The notes beneath the pieces are model-generated. The model made no database searches. It was not told the origin of the DNA and saw only the letters and a program-made list of their open reading frames with translations. Source: Alphaproteobacteria bacterium (GTDB lineage Bacteria > Pseudomonadota > Alphaproteobacteria > Caulobacterales > Parvularculaceae). Taken from it: DNA of 39,295 nucleotides. The DNA lies in contig JAADIQ010000071.1 of the NCBI GenBank assembly GCA_013151255.1, positions 1-39,295 of the forward strand, in the 5' to 3' direction. A program made the position numbers and the translations under genes. Shown here one piece after another: positions 1 to 7,933 of the stretch (positions within the stretch are counted from its first letter, which is position 1; the number at the start of each line of letters is the position of its first letter).

Positions 1-327
1 ATCTTGAAAGAGCTGCCGAAGCTGGAAAGCGGCTTGCCGCTGGTGAAAGTGCTGGCCGCGACTGCGCCGTTGCTGGGCCTTCTGGGTACGGTTATCGGCA
101 TGATCAACACCTTCCAGGCGATCACGTTGTTCGGCACCGGCGACCCGCAGATTATGGCGTCGGGTATTTCCGAAGCGCTGGTCACCACGGTGCTCGGTCT
201 GATCGCGGCGATCCCGCTGCTCTTGCTTCACTCGTTTGCGGCCGGCGCTTCCAAGCGCGTCAGCCAAATTCTGGAAGAGCAAGCCGCCGGCATTATCGCC
301 GAACATGCAGAAAGCGGCCGGGCCTAG
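1..327 (+). CDS. MotA/TolQ/ExbB proton channel protein, C-terminal part (TtpC-like), 5' truncated by window
   Basis: The open frame enters from the left edge and stops at the TAG at 325-327, so only about 108 C-terminal residues are visible. They contain the two last membrane helices of the ExbB/TolQ family, including the signature TAPLLGLLGTVIGM and a second helix around TTVLGLIAAIPLLLLH, followed by a helical tail. In this family the protein forms the inner-membrane proton channel that, with ExbD, energises TonB. A second complete exbB follows 25 bp downstream, then two exbD and a tonB. Such tandem arrangements usually have a long first gene (TtpC type, with a large periplasmic N-terminal domain), so this is probably that subunit. 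That part is inference because the N-terminus is outside the window. Confidence 0.88.
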   Translation: MLKELPKLESGLPLVKVLAATAPLLGLLGTVIGMINTFQAITLFGTGDPQIMASGISEALVTTVLGLIAAIPLLLLHSFAAGASKRVSQILEEQAAGIIAEHAESGRA

Positions 328-352
328 GCCCGGCGGAAAGGGACCTCGAGAC

Positions 353-886
353 ATGCTCGAGATATTGAACCCGGTGATAGCCTATGATGCGCTGATGGAT
401 TTTCTCGCCGCCGGCGGGATCGTCCTGAAGGTTATCATGGTCACCACATTCTTCATGTGGGCCCTGATCGTCGAACGGCTGATGTATTGGTCCGGCGCCC
501 ATTCCGGCGTCACCAAGCGCGCTGTGCGGGCATGGTCCGCGCGGAGCGATCACAAGTCCTGGTACGCACATGCGGTGCGTGACAAGCTGATCTCGGAGGC
601 CATGCAAGAAGCCTCGCGCTTCAACAGCGTCATTCGCGCGCTGGTCGCGGTGACGCCGCTGCTTGGCCTGCTCGGCACAGTGACCGGCATGGTTCAGGTG
701 TTTGATGTGATGGCGGTCACCGGTTCGTCGAATGCGCGGCTGATGGCGGCGGGGATTTCCAAGGCGACCATTCCGACCATGGCCGGCCTGGTGGCGTCGC
801 TGTCCGGGTTGATCTTCATCAACGCTTTTGACGGCAACGTTCAAAAAGCCTCCCACCGCATTTCTGACGATTTGTTGATCGAGTAG
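353..886 (+). CDS. exbB: ExbB/TolQ-type biopolymer transport protein
   Basis: A 177-residue membrane protein of the MotA/TolQ/ExbB family. One helix lies near residues 20-42, and the hallmark VTPLLGLLGTVTGMVQVF lies in the second half, followed by a third helix (AGLVASLSGLIFINAF). It should form, with ExbD, the proton-driven stator that powers TonB in the inner membrane. The open frame extends upstream to 236, but ATG 353 is chosen because it follows the stop of the preceding gene and has a purine-rich GGAAAGGGA upstream, and the protein then has normal family length. exbD starts 4 bp after the stop, so the genes are translationally coupled. Confidence 0.9.
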   Translation: MLEILNPVIAYDALMDFLAAGGIVLKVIMVTTFFMWALIVERLMYWSGAHSGVTKRAVRAWSARSDHKSWYAHAVRDKLISEAMQEASRFNSVIRALVAVTPLLGLLGTVTGMVQVFDVMAVTGSSNARLMAAGISKATIPTMAGLVASLSGLIFINAFDGNVQKASHRISDDLLIE

Positions 887-890
887 GGCG

Positions 891-1307
891 ATGAGAAAAA
901 AACCCAGCCATACAGCCGAAGAAGCAGATGTCGATATCACGCCGCTACTTGATATCGTCTTTATCCTGCTGATCTTCTTCATCGTCACCGCGACGTTCCT
1001 GCGCGAAAAAGGCATCGATGTCCGCACGCCGGAAGACACGCCGAAAGATGAGAAATCTATTCCGCCGCCGGCCTTGCTATTGGCGGTGCAGGAAGACGGG
1101 TTTGTGCGCGTTAATAATGTTCGCGTCATTGATCCGGCCTCGGTCAAGCCGGTGGTGCAGGAATTTGTAGCGCGTGAGCCGCAGGGCGTGGTTCTCGTTA
1201 GCGCCGCGCCAGATTCAGAATCCGGCGTTGCAGTTCGGGTGATGGACCAGGCGCAAGACGGCGGCGCGCGGGCGGTGTCGCTCGCGTTGCAGAAAGAACA
1301 AAAATAA
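891..1307 (+). CDS. exbD: ExbD/TolR biopolymer transport protein, first copy
   Basis: 138 residues with the typical ExbD plan: a short cytoplasmic N-terminus, one transmembrane helix with the conserved aspartate in ITPLLDIVFILLIFF, then a periplasmic domain. That membrane Asp is the expected proton-carrying residue of the ExbBD complex. It lies 4 bp after exbB and is followed by a second exbD. The two copies share the TPLLDIVF helix but differ in their periplasmic domains, consistent with a heterodimeric ExbD pair as in TtpC/ExbB2/ExbD2/TonB2-type systems (inference). Confidence 0.92.
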   Translation: MRKKPSHTAEEADVDITPLLDIVFILLIFFIVTATFLREKGIDVRTPEDTPKDEKSIPPPALLLAVQEDGFVRVNNVRVIDPASVKPVVQEFVAREPQGVVLVSAAPDSESGVAVRVMDQAQDGGARAVSLALQKEQK

Positions 1308-1365
1308 GCGGCGAGGCGCTTTGCCTCTCCGACGATAGCGTATTTAGTTTGCAAACGGATTAAAC

Positions 1366-1773
1366 ATGGCCAGACGCAGCACATTCCAGAGGGAAGAAAA
1401 CGACGAAGACGTTAACGTCACGCCGCTTTTGGATATCGTTTTCATTATGTTGATCTTCTTCATCGTCACCTCGACTTTCGTTAAAGAGCCCGGCATTGAT
1501 GTGTTGCGGCCCGAGGCCGTGTCGGCGACGGACCGAAAGGCCGCCTCAATCATCGTTGCGATCTCCGCTGACGATGAGATCTGGATCAACGGCGATCCGG
1601 TCGAGCTTGCCGAGGTCAAAACCATCGTTGCGCAATTGCGCGTGGAAAACCCCAAGGGGACGGCGGTAGTGCAGGCTGATGCAGCCTCTAAAACCCGCAT
1701 GCTCGTAGAGGTCGTCACCCAAATTCGCGCCACCGGCATCAGTGATGTCGCTGTCTCGACCGAAGACGTTTAG
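1366..1773 (+). CDS. exbD: ExbD/TolR biopolymer transport protein, second copy
   Basis: 135 residues, ExbD/TolR family. The N-terminal acidic stretch EENDEDVNVTPLLDIVFIM leads into the single membrane helix with the conserved Asp, followed by a periplasmic domain with the family-typical DEIWINGDPV and a helical end. It acts with ExbB as the stator for TonB. It is separated from the first exbD by 58 bp and followed after 12 bp by tonB, so it is part of the same operon. Confidence 0.92.
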   Translation: MARRSTFQREENDEDVNVTPLLDIVFIMLIFFIVTSTFVKEPGIDVLRPEAVSATDRKAASIIVAISADDEIWINGDPVELAEVKTIVAQLRVENPKGTAVVQADAASKTRMLVEVVTQIRATGISDVAVSTEDV

Positions 1774-1785
1774 AGGAGGGCCGGC

Positions 1786-2385
1786 ATGGGATCTTTCATT
1801 CGCTTAATAATGGGCGTGCCTGTGGCCTTCGTTGTCACGGGGCTATTGTTCCTGTTTATGGCGGCGATGATCAAAGGCCCGACGCGGCTCAATGAAGAAA
1901 AGGATTCCGTCAATATCAGCATTACCGCGAAGATTGACGATACCGATCTCAACAGCGCCAATAAAGATTTTAAACGGCCGACGCTCGATGCGCCGCCGCC
2001 GCCGCCGCCGGCGGTGAACGATCCGTCAAACCGTCCGGCGCTGGACGGCGTGCGCGCGGCCATTCCAACGATTGACGCCAATCTCAGCATTGGCTCCGGG
2101 TTCAACCCCGACCGTGACGCGCAGCCATTGGTGCGGATACCGCCGCAATTTCCGGACCGCTGTCAGGGCCGGGCCGGCGCTGAGGAAACGGTGTTGCTGC
2201 AATTTGATGTGACGCCGGAAGGCCAGACGACAAATATCAAGGTTATCGATTCTTCCAATACTTGCTTTAACCGGTCGGCGTCGCGATCTGTCGAACGCTG
2301 GAAATATCAACCGAAGATTGTCGATAATAATGCGGAATGGCGTCGCGGCGTTGTGACGCAAATTACCTTCCGGCTTGAGGACTGA
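1786..2385 (+). CDS. tonB: TonB family energy transducer
   Basis: 199 residues. An N-terminal membrane anchor (about residues 8-29, VAFVVTGLLFLFMAAMI) is followed by a short periplasmic linker with a polyproline run (PPPPPP near residue 68). The C-terminal domain is a TonB_C fold, in which LLQFDVTPEGQTTNIKV and the SVERWKYQP element are typical. It should span the periplasm and contact TonB-dependent outer membrane receptors. It lacks the long Pro-Lys/Pro-Glu spacer of enterobacterial TonB and is short, as in TonB2/TonB3-like proteins. An RBS GAGGAGGG lies just upstream of ATG 1786. Confidence 0.9.
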   Translation: MGSFIRLIMGVPVAFVVTGLLFLFMAAMIKGPTRLNEEKDSVNISITAKIDDTDLNSANKDFKRPTLDAPPPPPPAVNDPSNRPALDGVRAAIPTIDANLSIGSGFNPDRDAQPLVRIPPQFPDRCQGRAGAEETVLLQFDVTPEGQTTNIKVIDSSNTCFNRSASRSVERWKYQPKIVDNNAEWRRGVVTQITFRLED

Positions 2386-2476
2386 ACCGGATATTTTGAA
2401 GCGGCGCCGACTTTTTCAAGGCGGGCCGCGACAACGGGGCAGCCGCATAAAGGCGGAACAAATATAAGGCGACGGG

Positions 2477-4054
2477 ATGTTTGAGATGCGTTGGAAACTG
2501 GCTAAAGTCTTCATCACCGCCTCCGCGGTTGCGCTGGCCGTAGCGACGGCGAGCACGCCGGCGATGGCGCAGCAATGCGAAGCTGACGAGGGCGGGGCGT
2601 CCAAGACGCTCAACACCCGCGTCGCGCTGGCGCTGGGCAAGGTCTTTGAACAGATGCAGGCCGAGCAATATACCGAAGCGCTTGCCTCCCTGAACCAGTT
2701 GATTTCCCAGCGCGGCAGCGGCATGAAGGCTTTTGACAAAGCCACGACCTATGAATTGCGCGGGTCGGTTAAAGCCAGTCTCGAAGATTATCGCGGCGCC
2801 CAGCGCGACTTTCAGGTTGCTCTTGATACCAATGAACTGCCCGCCTCTCGTAATAATAATCTGCGCTATTTTATTGCTCAGTTAAACTTCCAGCTGGAGG
2901 ACTTCCAGGGCGCCATCCGCGGGCTTAATGCGTGGATCCGCGACGCTACGGCTTGCGGCGATAAGGTGGATTCAAATGCATACTATCTTCTGTCTGCTGC
3001 TTATGTGCAATTAACGCCGCCGAATTATCGCGCAGCCGTTCGGCCGTCGGAGCAGGCGGTGGCGGTGGCGACGGCGCCGAAGAAGAGCTATTACGACATC
3101 CTCAATCTGGTTTATTCGGAAACCGGCGAACGCGCCAAGCGGATGAAGATTCTGGAAGTCATGGTCAATAACTGGCCGGGCGAGAAAAGTTACTGGACAC
3201 AGCTCTCCGGCGCCTATTCCACGGCCGGTAAAGACCGTGATGCGTTTTCGGTTCTGGAAGTGGCTTATCGCGCCGGGCTGTTGTCGACGGAATCAGAGCT
3301 TAGAACGCTGGTTCAGTATTACTCATTTTTTGACAATCCCTATCGCGGCGCGAAAATGCTTGAGCGCGAAATGGCCGCCGGCAATATCAAGCGCACTAAA
3401 GACAATCTTGTTTTGCTGTCGCAGCTTTGGTCGCAGTCGCGCGAGCATAAAAAATCAATCCCGATCCTGCGCGAGGCCGCTCGCGGCGCGAAGAAGGGGG
3501 ACTTGTCCTACCGTTTGGGCCAGGTGCTGGTTGCGGACGAACAATATGCCCGCGCCGAGGCCGCTCTTGTGGGTGCGCTCAACAAGGGCGGCATGACCCG
3601 TAAGAATACCGGAGACGCCTGGTTGCTGCTTGGCACCGCGCGCTTCAGCCAGGCTGGCCCGGATAGTACTGATGCCTGGGCCAGTGCGCGCAAGGCCTTC
3701 GTTAACGCCCAGCGCTATGAGACCGCGCGCAAACGCGCCACCGACTGGATCGCCTATATTGACGCTGTCGTTGACACCTATGAGCGCGGAATTGCGCTGG
3801 CAGAGCGTCAGATACTTGAGCGTTGCGTGCTGGATCAAGGCCGCCTTGAGCGCGATCAGCGCATCCGCGATCTGCAAAACCGGCAGGAGACGGACGAAGA
3901 CCGGGCGTTTGAAGATGAATTCCTGGAGCGTTGCACGGGCCCGCTCAAGCTAGGCGCTGAAGCGGAGGGCGGCGGTGATGCTGCTGAGACCGGCGGTGGT
4001 GGCGGCGACGTTGAGATCGCGCCCGAAGAAGGCGAAAGTGACGGCGCGAATTAA
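2477..4054 (+). CDS. Periplasmic TPR protein of the TonB operon
   Basis: 525 residues (515+ if ATG 2486 is the true start, which better fits a signal peptide beginning MRWKLAK). The signal peptide ends around ATASTPAMAQ, followed by a largely helical protein with repeated 34-residue-like helical pairs. Examples are YTEALASLNQLI, YRGAQRDFQVAL and YARAEAALVGAL, which read as degenerate tetratricopeptide repeats. The C-terminus is acidic and Gly/Glu-rich. A TPR gene directly after ttpC-exbB-exbD-tonB is a known arrangement in TonB2-type clusters, where it assists receptor energisation. The exact role here is inference. A strong terminator follows the stop. Confidence 0.8.
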   Translation: MFEMRWKLAKVFITASAVALAVATASTPAMAQQCEADEGGASKTLNTRVALALGKVFEQMQAEQYTEALASLNQLISQRGSGMKAFDKATTYELRGSVKASLEDYRGAQRDFQVALDTNELPASRNNNLRYFIAQLNFQLEDFQGAIRGLNAWIRDATACGDKVDSNAYYLLSAAYVQLTPPNYRAAVRPSEQAVAVATAPKKSYYDILNLVYSETGERAKRMKILEVMVNNWPGEKSYWTQLSGAYSTAGKDRDAFSVLEVAYRAGLLSTESELRTLVQYYSFFDNPYRGAKMLEREMAAGNIKRTKDNLVLLSQLWSQSREHKKSIPILREAARGAKKGDLSYRLGQVLVADEQYARAEAALVGALNKGGMTRKNTGDAWLLLGTARFSQAGPDSTDAWASARKAFVNAQRYETARKRATDWIAYIDAVVDTYERGIALAERQILERCVLDQGRLERDQRIRDLQNRQETDEDRAFEDEFLERCTGPLKLGAEAEGGGDAAETGGGGGDVEIAPEEGESDGAN

Positions 4055-4073
4055 AAAACTCGCAATTCAAATT

Positions 4074-4104
4074 AAAAAGAGCGGCCCTGCGGGCCGCTCT
4101 TTTG
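4074..4104. terminator. Bidirectional rho-independent terminator
   Basis: A perfect stem of AAAAGAGCGGCCC paired with GGGCCGCTCTTTT around a TGC loop. It has an A-tract on one side and a T-tract on the other, so it can terminate the TonB operon on the plus strand and the small lipoprotein gene on the minus strand. Confidence 0.9.
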
Positions 4105-4126
4105 TTATTCACACCTTAACAGCCTC

Positions 4127-4423
4127 TTAATATTTGTTGCGCTCGCCGGAAACCCGTCCGCCATCAACCGCGTCCGGCGTGGGGTTGGCGCATTCCATAT
4201 AGCCCTGGCGCCAACCCGCCCGATAGGCCCGGTCATTGTCAAAGGCGTAGGCGTCGCGCTCGGTTTTGGTTGAAAAGCGCTTATCTTCCTCGTTGGAGGT
4301 GGTGCAGCCATCGCCATAACCGACGTGAAAGCTCGGTTGCTCGCGCAGCGCCAGTTCTTCCGGGGAGAGGGTGCAGCCGGCAAGGGCCGCGGCGAAGGCG
4401 ACCGGAACAATACGATACAACAA
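4127..4423 (-). CDS. Small outer-surface lipoprotein of unknown function
   Basis: 98 residues starting with a short charged region, a hydrophobic stretch and a lipobox (AALAGC, Cys at residue 16), so it should be lipidated. The rest is polar with two Tyr/Arg-rich patches (YAFDNDRAYRAGWRQGYMEC) and two cysteines in addition to the lipobox Cys. It converges on the TonB operon terminator. The reading frame on the other strand over this region is judged a shadow. No family was recognised. Confidence 0.7.
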   Translation of the reverse strand: MLYRIVPVAFAAALAGCTLSPEELALREQPSFHVGYGDGCTTSNEEDKRFSTKTERDAYAFDNDRAYRAGWRQGYMECANPTPDAVDGGRVSGERNKY

Positions 4424-4564
4424 GGCGCGGATCCTTTTTATCTACCCCCCTCCTATAGCAAAAGGCCGCCGCGGCGTCTTGGAAAACCCGTCCTAAAAGT
4501 GAAATCACCCGTTAACGGTGTTCCGGTTACAACGATTGGCAGGAAACACTGGAATTTGGCGGAA

Positions 4565-5796
4565 ATGGCCGATTTTGACATTGCGGGCAATGGCGCGCCC
4601 ACACCTGACGCGGAAACGCTGCTGACGCCGATCACCAAGATCGGCCCGACGCCGCGCGCGCTATTGGTGCGCAAACTCTCCGATATCGTGGTCTTGCCGA
4701 CGGGCCGGATCTCATCGAATGAACGCGCGCTGGTGGCCGATATTTTGCTCCAGGTCGTCGACAATGTTGAGGTCGCGCTGCGCATGGAAATTGCGGTGCG
4801 TGTCGCCAGAGTGGCCGAATGTCCGCCAGCGCTGATCAACGCCTTGCTGGTTGATGAGCCGGAGGTTGCAGAGAAAATCATCACTGGCGCCCAAACCATT
4901 CCTGAGGCTTTGTTGATTGAGGCCGCGCGCGAAGGCGGGCGGGCGCATCGGCTGATGATTGCAAAGCGCACCGACCTGACGACGGCGGTGGCCGATGCGC
5001 TGCTGCGCAAGGGCGAGCCGGATGTTTGCATTGCGATCTTAAAGCGCGATGGATGCCGGTTGTCGCCAAACGCCATCAACACGCTGGTCGCACTCAGCGC
5101 AACCCGCAAGGATTTGCAACCTTTGCTGTTGCGCCGCAGCGAGTTGGAGCCGGCGCATGGTTTTATGATGTTCTGGTGGGTGGGTGCGGAACACCGTCGG
5201 CGCATTCTTGCACGGTTTTCGCTTGACCGCCGGATCATCCAGGACGTACTGGCCGACCTTTATCCGAAAGTGTTTCGCACAAAGAACGAACCGGACCCGT
5301 TTGTGCGCGATATTTTAATCCTCGCTGAGCGGCGCCATCGTCCGCGCGGCATTGACGGCGAACGGGTGGACATGGCGATGGTTTTGCGCACCCTGGCGGC
5401 GGCGCAAAAATATCCGGCGCAGGAAATTATTGATGCGGTGGCGATGGTTGCGGGCATCTCGCGCGAATAGCCGCGCGCATCCTTCGCGACCAGGGCGGCG
5501 AGGCTTATGCGGTGATGTGCAAAAGCCTTGGCATCCCGCGTGATGATTTCTTCGCGCTGTTCGAGACCGAAGACGGGGAAGATGCGCAAGCCGCGGAGAA
5601 GGCTGAATATCTGCTGGCGATGTTTGATTCCATGGCGCGTGATTTCTCCCGCGCGGTCCTGCGCTATTGGGATTGGGATTCCAATCCGCGCATCGCTCTC
5701 ATCACCCGCCTGTTGGGCCTTGAGCAAGGGCTGGGTCTTGAGCAGGAGGCCGACCTGAAGAAAAAGCTCGGCCTTGCCGAGGAATTCGTCGATTAG
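4565..5796 (+). pseudogene. DUF2336 protein gene interrupted by a frameshift
   Basis: Two abutting open frames together make one DUF2336-type helical-repeat protein of about 410 residues. The first runs from ATG 4565 (MADFDIAGNG) to a TAG at 5468-5470. The second frame, offset by one base, continues AARILRDQGGEAYAVMCK through the typical DUF2336 C-terminus to 5796. A single missing base near 5462-5468 would join them. DUF2336 proteins are common in alphaproteobacteria; some have been linked to c-di-GMP signalling, but function is largely unknown. The start at 4565 is chosen because the frame further upstream runs into the divergent lipoprotein gene. A sequencing error is an alternative to a real mutation. 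Confidence 0.75.
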
Positions 5797-6024
5797 CGCA
5801 GCGGCTGTAAAATAGCGCCCGCAAAAAATCGCCATAGCAAAATGTAACAAACTTTTTTAGCGCAGCTTGCAAACCGCGCCGCCTTAAGTCTCGCTTAATC
5901 GGTGTGTGTCATAACAGGCTTGCGCTGGTCGCGGCCTTGCGTATCTAGGTTGCTTCCGGCGTTACTTTTTTCTTCTCCAAACAATTTGAATAAAATTATC
6001 ACTGTGCGTCGCGGTGTTAACGCG

Positions 6025-6059
6025 AATTGTGACACAATTGGCGGCGAACATTCTGTTCG
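6025..6059. promoter_or_regulatory. Two adjacent perfect palindromes upstream of the parA-like gene
   Basis: AATTGTG-A-CACAATT occupies 6025-6039 and CGAACA-TTC-TGTTCG occupies 6045-6059. Both are perfect and only 5 bp apart, ending 22 bp before the parA start codon. They look like operator or centromere-like binding sites, possibly for the ribbon-helix-helix partner encoded second in the operon (inference). Confidence 0.5.
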
Positions 6060-6081
6060 AAGATGAATTTCTGGAGGGCGC

Positions 6082-6792
6082 ATGTTTCCATCGATGCGTG
6101 TCATCGTCTTTGCGTCACAAAAGGGCGGGTCTGGCAAGACAACACTGTCTGGCCATATCGCTGTGGAGGCCGAACGCCAGGGCGCGGGACCGGTTGCGTT
6201 GATCGACACCGATCCGCAAGGCTCGCTGGCGAAATGGTGGAATGTCCGCAAAGACCCGGCGCCGGCGTTTATTCAGTCGGTGTTTTCAAACCTGTTTTAC
6301 GACCTCGACAGCGCCCGCGACGAAGGCTTCCGCATCGTCGTCATCGATACGCCGCCAGCGGTGACGCGGGCGATTTCGGAAGTGGTGAGCTTTGCTGATA
6401 TTGTCGTCGCGCCGACCCGGCCGAGCCCGCATGATTTGCGCGCGGTCGGGCCGACGGTCGATATCGCCGAGAGCCGCGGCAAACCGTTGATCTTTGTCGT
6501 CAATGGCGCAACCCCGCGCGCGCGCATCACCTCCGAGGCGGCAATTGCGCTGTCCCAGCACGGCACCGTCGCGCCGACCACCATCCACCATCGGGTCGAT
6601 TTCGCCGCCTCGATGATTGACGGGCGCACGGTGATGGAAATCGATCCGTTCTGCCAGTCGTCGCTGGAAATCAGCGCGCTGTGGAAATATTTATATGAGC
6701 GTCTGCAACGCGCCGACGGCGGCTATAGCACTCAGGATGACGCCGCCGCGGCCGCCAATCCGCAAAGCCGCGTCTTTGGGCGCCGTGCGTAA
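6082..6792 (+). CDS. ParA/MinD-family ATPase
   Basis: 236 residues. A deviant Walker A motif KGGSGKT sits at residues 14-20, DTDPQGSLAKWW at about 42-53 is the switch I/A' region, and VVIDTPP is the Walker B. These identify a ParA-type ATPase that dimerises on ATP and binds DNA non-specifically to position cargo. The start at 6082 has a GGAGGG six bases upstream; ATG 6094 is an internal alternative. The stop overlaps the next start by one base (TAATG). There is no parB-like gene beside it, so it is an orphan ParA; the cargo is unknown. Confidence 0.88.
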   Translation: MFPSMRVIVFASQKGGSGKTTLSGHIAVEAERQGAGPVALIDTDPQGSLAKWWNVRKDPAPAFIQSVFSNLFYDLDSARDEGFRIVVIDTPPAVTRAISEVVSFADIVVAPTRPSPHDLRAVGPTVDIAESRGKPLIFVVNGATPRARITSEAAIALSQHGTVAPTTIHHRVDFAASMIDGRTVMEIDPFCQSSLEISALWKYLYERLQRADGGYSTQDDAAAAANPQSRVFGRRA

Positions 6793-7364
6793 TGAGCCCC
6801 TATGCGCCGAACCCCACCCCGGGCGCTGAAGACGGCGCCGCATCGCTGACCGCGGGCCTGCTCGCGCGCAAGGGCGAGGCCGCGCCGGCGGTGGATGCGG
6901 AGGCGCATGCCGGCGTCGATATCGCCAAGCTGAATTTGAAGCCGGCGCGTGAGGCGCCGCGCGCGGTCAGCCAGAAAGCGATTGAGACGCTTTATCCGAT
7001 GAACGCCAATAGCGCCGCCGCCGCGGCCGCGCCAACGCCGTATCCACAAGACCGCGCCGATCAACCGCCCGCCAACTGGACGATCCCGCCAAGGGTGCGT
7101 TCGCGTCTGGTGCGCAGAAACCTGCGCCGCGAGACCGCCATTGAGGGCGACCGCAGGGCGACAGTGACGTTTCGGATGCCGGCGAAAGATTTTGTAAGGC
7201 TGCGCTTTGCCTCGCGCGACTTTGAAATGTCATGCCAGTCCATCATCCTCGATGCGCTGGGCGCCTATCTCGACGGCAACGACGTGGAGCCGGTCTCCGA
7301 AGATGTCTGCAAAACCGAAGTTGAAAAGCTGATCCAGTCGCTCGCCAAGGCGCGCGGGCGATAG
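6792..7364 (+). CDS. ParA-partner protein with ribbon-helix-helix-like C-terminus
   Basis: 190 residues, translationally coupled to the ParA gene. The first ~100 residues are Ala/Pro-rich and probably disordered. Around residues 118-160 there is a strand-helix-helix pattern (RATVTFRMPAKDFVRL then SCQSIILDALGAYL), which resembles ribbon-helix-helix DNA-binding domains. By analogy with small ParA partners it may bind the palindromes at 6025-6059 and stimulate the ATPase. The pairing is seen in the sequence; the role is inference. Confidence 0.65.
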   Translation: MSPYAPNPTPGAEDGAASLTAGLLARKGEAAPAVDAEAHAGVDIAKLNLKPAREAPRAVSQKAIETLYPMNANSAAAAAAPTPYPQDRADQPPANWTIPPRVRSRLVRRNLRRETAIEGDRRATVTFRMPAKDFVRLRFASRDFEMSCQSIILDALGAYLDGNDVEPVSEDVCKTEVEKLIQSLAKARGR

Positions 7365-7422
7365 GCCGGTAATTTCCGGAACATCCTCCGTACAGTCTGC
7401 GCCCGTTTACGGTATAGCCAGC

Positions 7423-7749
7423 CTACTTGCTCGCAAGTTTGCTTTTTTTCTTTGCACTGCGCTCGTGGTAGAGGGCCAGTTCCTGGTGGCCAGAAGCTGC
7501 AACCGCCTTAGCCAGAAGTTGCCTGCGGCACTGATATTCACCCTTCAATTCTCCCGTGTGAAGGATACGGCGCGATTTACACGCTTTGCGCGCTGTGCGT
7601 TTGAAATCGCTGTAAATTTCTTCAATAGAGTCGGACGGATCATAGGTGAAAGTGATTTCCAACCCTGCAGGTTTGGCCGAAACGCTGGTGGCTGTGATCG
7701 CAGCCGTCGTTACGGCAATGGCGGTAAGTATGTTTTGGCGTTGGTTCAT
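7423..7749 (-). CDS. UrcA family protein
   Basis: 108 residues with a signal peptide ending SVSA-K. The mature part begins ITFTYDPSDSIEEIYSDFKR and carries the family pattern of a beta strand, a helix with a conserved Cys (ARKACKSR) and a later Cys (YQCRRQLLAKAV). UrcA proteins are small exported proteins of alphaproteobacteria and relatives with unknown function, often paired by a disulfide. ATG 7749 is chosen over the longer frame because of the GAGGAGG RBS immediately upstream and the signal peptide. It is divergent from the CadC-like regulator. Confidence 0.8.
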   Translation of the reverse strand: MNQRQNILTAIAVTTAAITATSVSAKPAGLEITFTYDPSDSIEEIYSDFKRTARKACKSRRILHTGELKGEYQCRRQLLAKAVAASGHQELALYHERSAKKKSKLASK

Positions 7750-7933
7750 GTTGGCCTCCTCTCGATGAAGCAACCGGCTTGGCTGCAATCGAAGGATCCC
7801 TGGTTGGCGCATGAAAATCCCGTTGGAGAAATAATATCGCCCTGATGGATATGTGATGGAAGGCAAGGCATTGAAATAGCTACAATTTTTGTTTACTTCC
7901 TACATTCACAACGCCTCGGGCAGCATCTAAGCT

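Noticed and set aside
236-352. N-terminal extension of the second ExbB
   Set aside because: It overlaps the end of the preceding ExbB gene in another frame; ATG 353 has an RBS and gives normal length.
293-1384. 363-residue open frame on the minus strand across exbB/exbD
   Set aside because: It is antisense to genes with clear ExbB and ExbD motifs; composition is shadow-like and there is no RBS or domain.
4325-4564. Upstream extension of the DUF2336 frame
   Set aside because: It runs antisense into the small lipoprotein gene, which has a lipobox; no DUF2336-like sequence is present before 4565.
6045-6059. CGAACATTCTGTTCG as a LexA/SOS box
   Set aside because: The spacing does not match the Gram-positive box (GAAC-N4-GTTC) or the alphaproteobacterial direct repeat GTTC-N7-GTTC, and no SOS gene follows.
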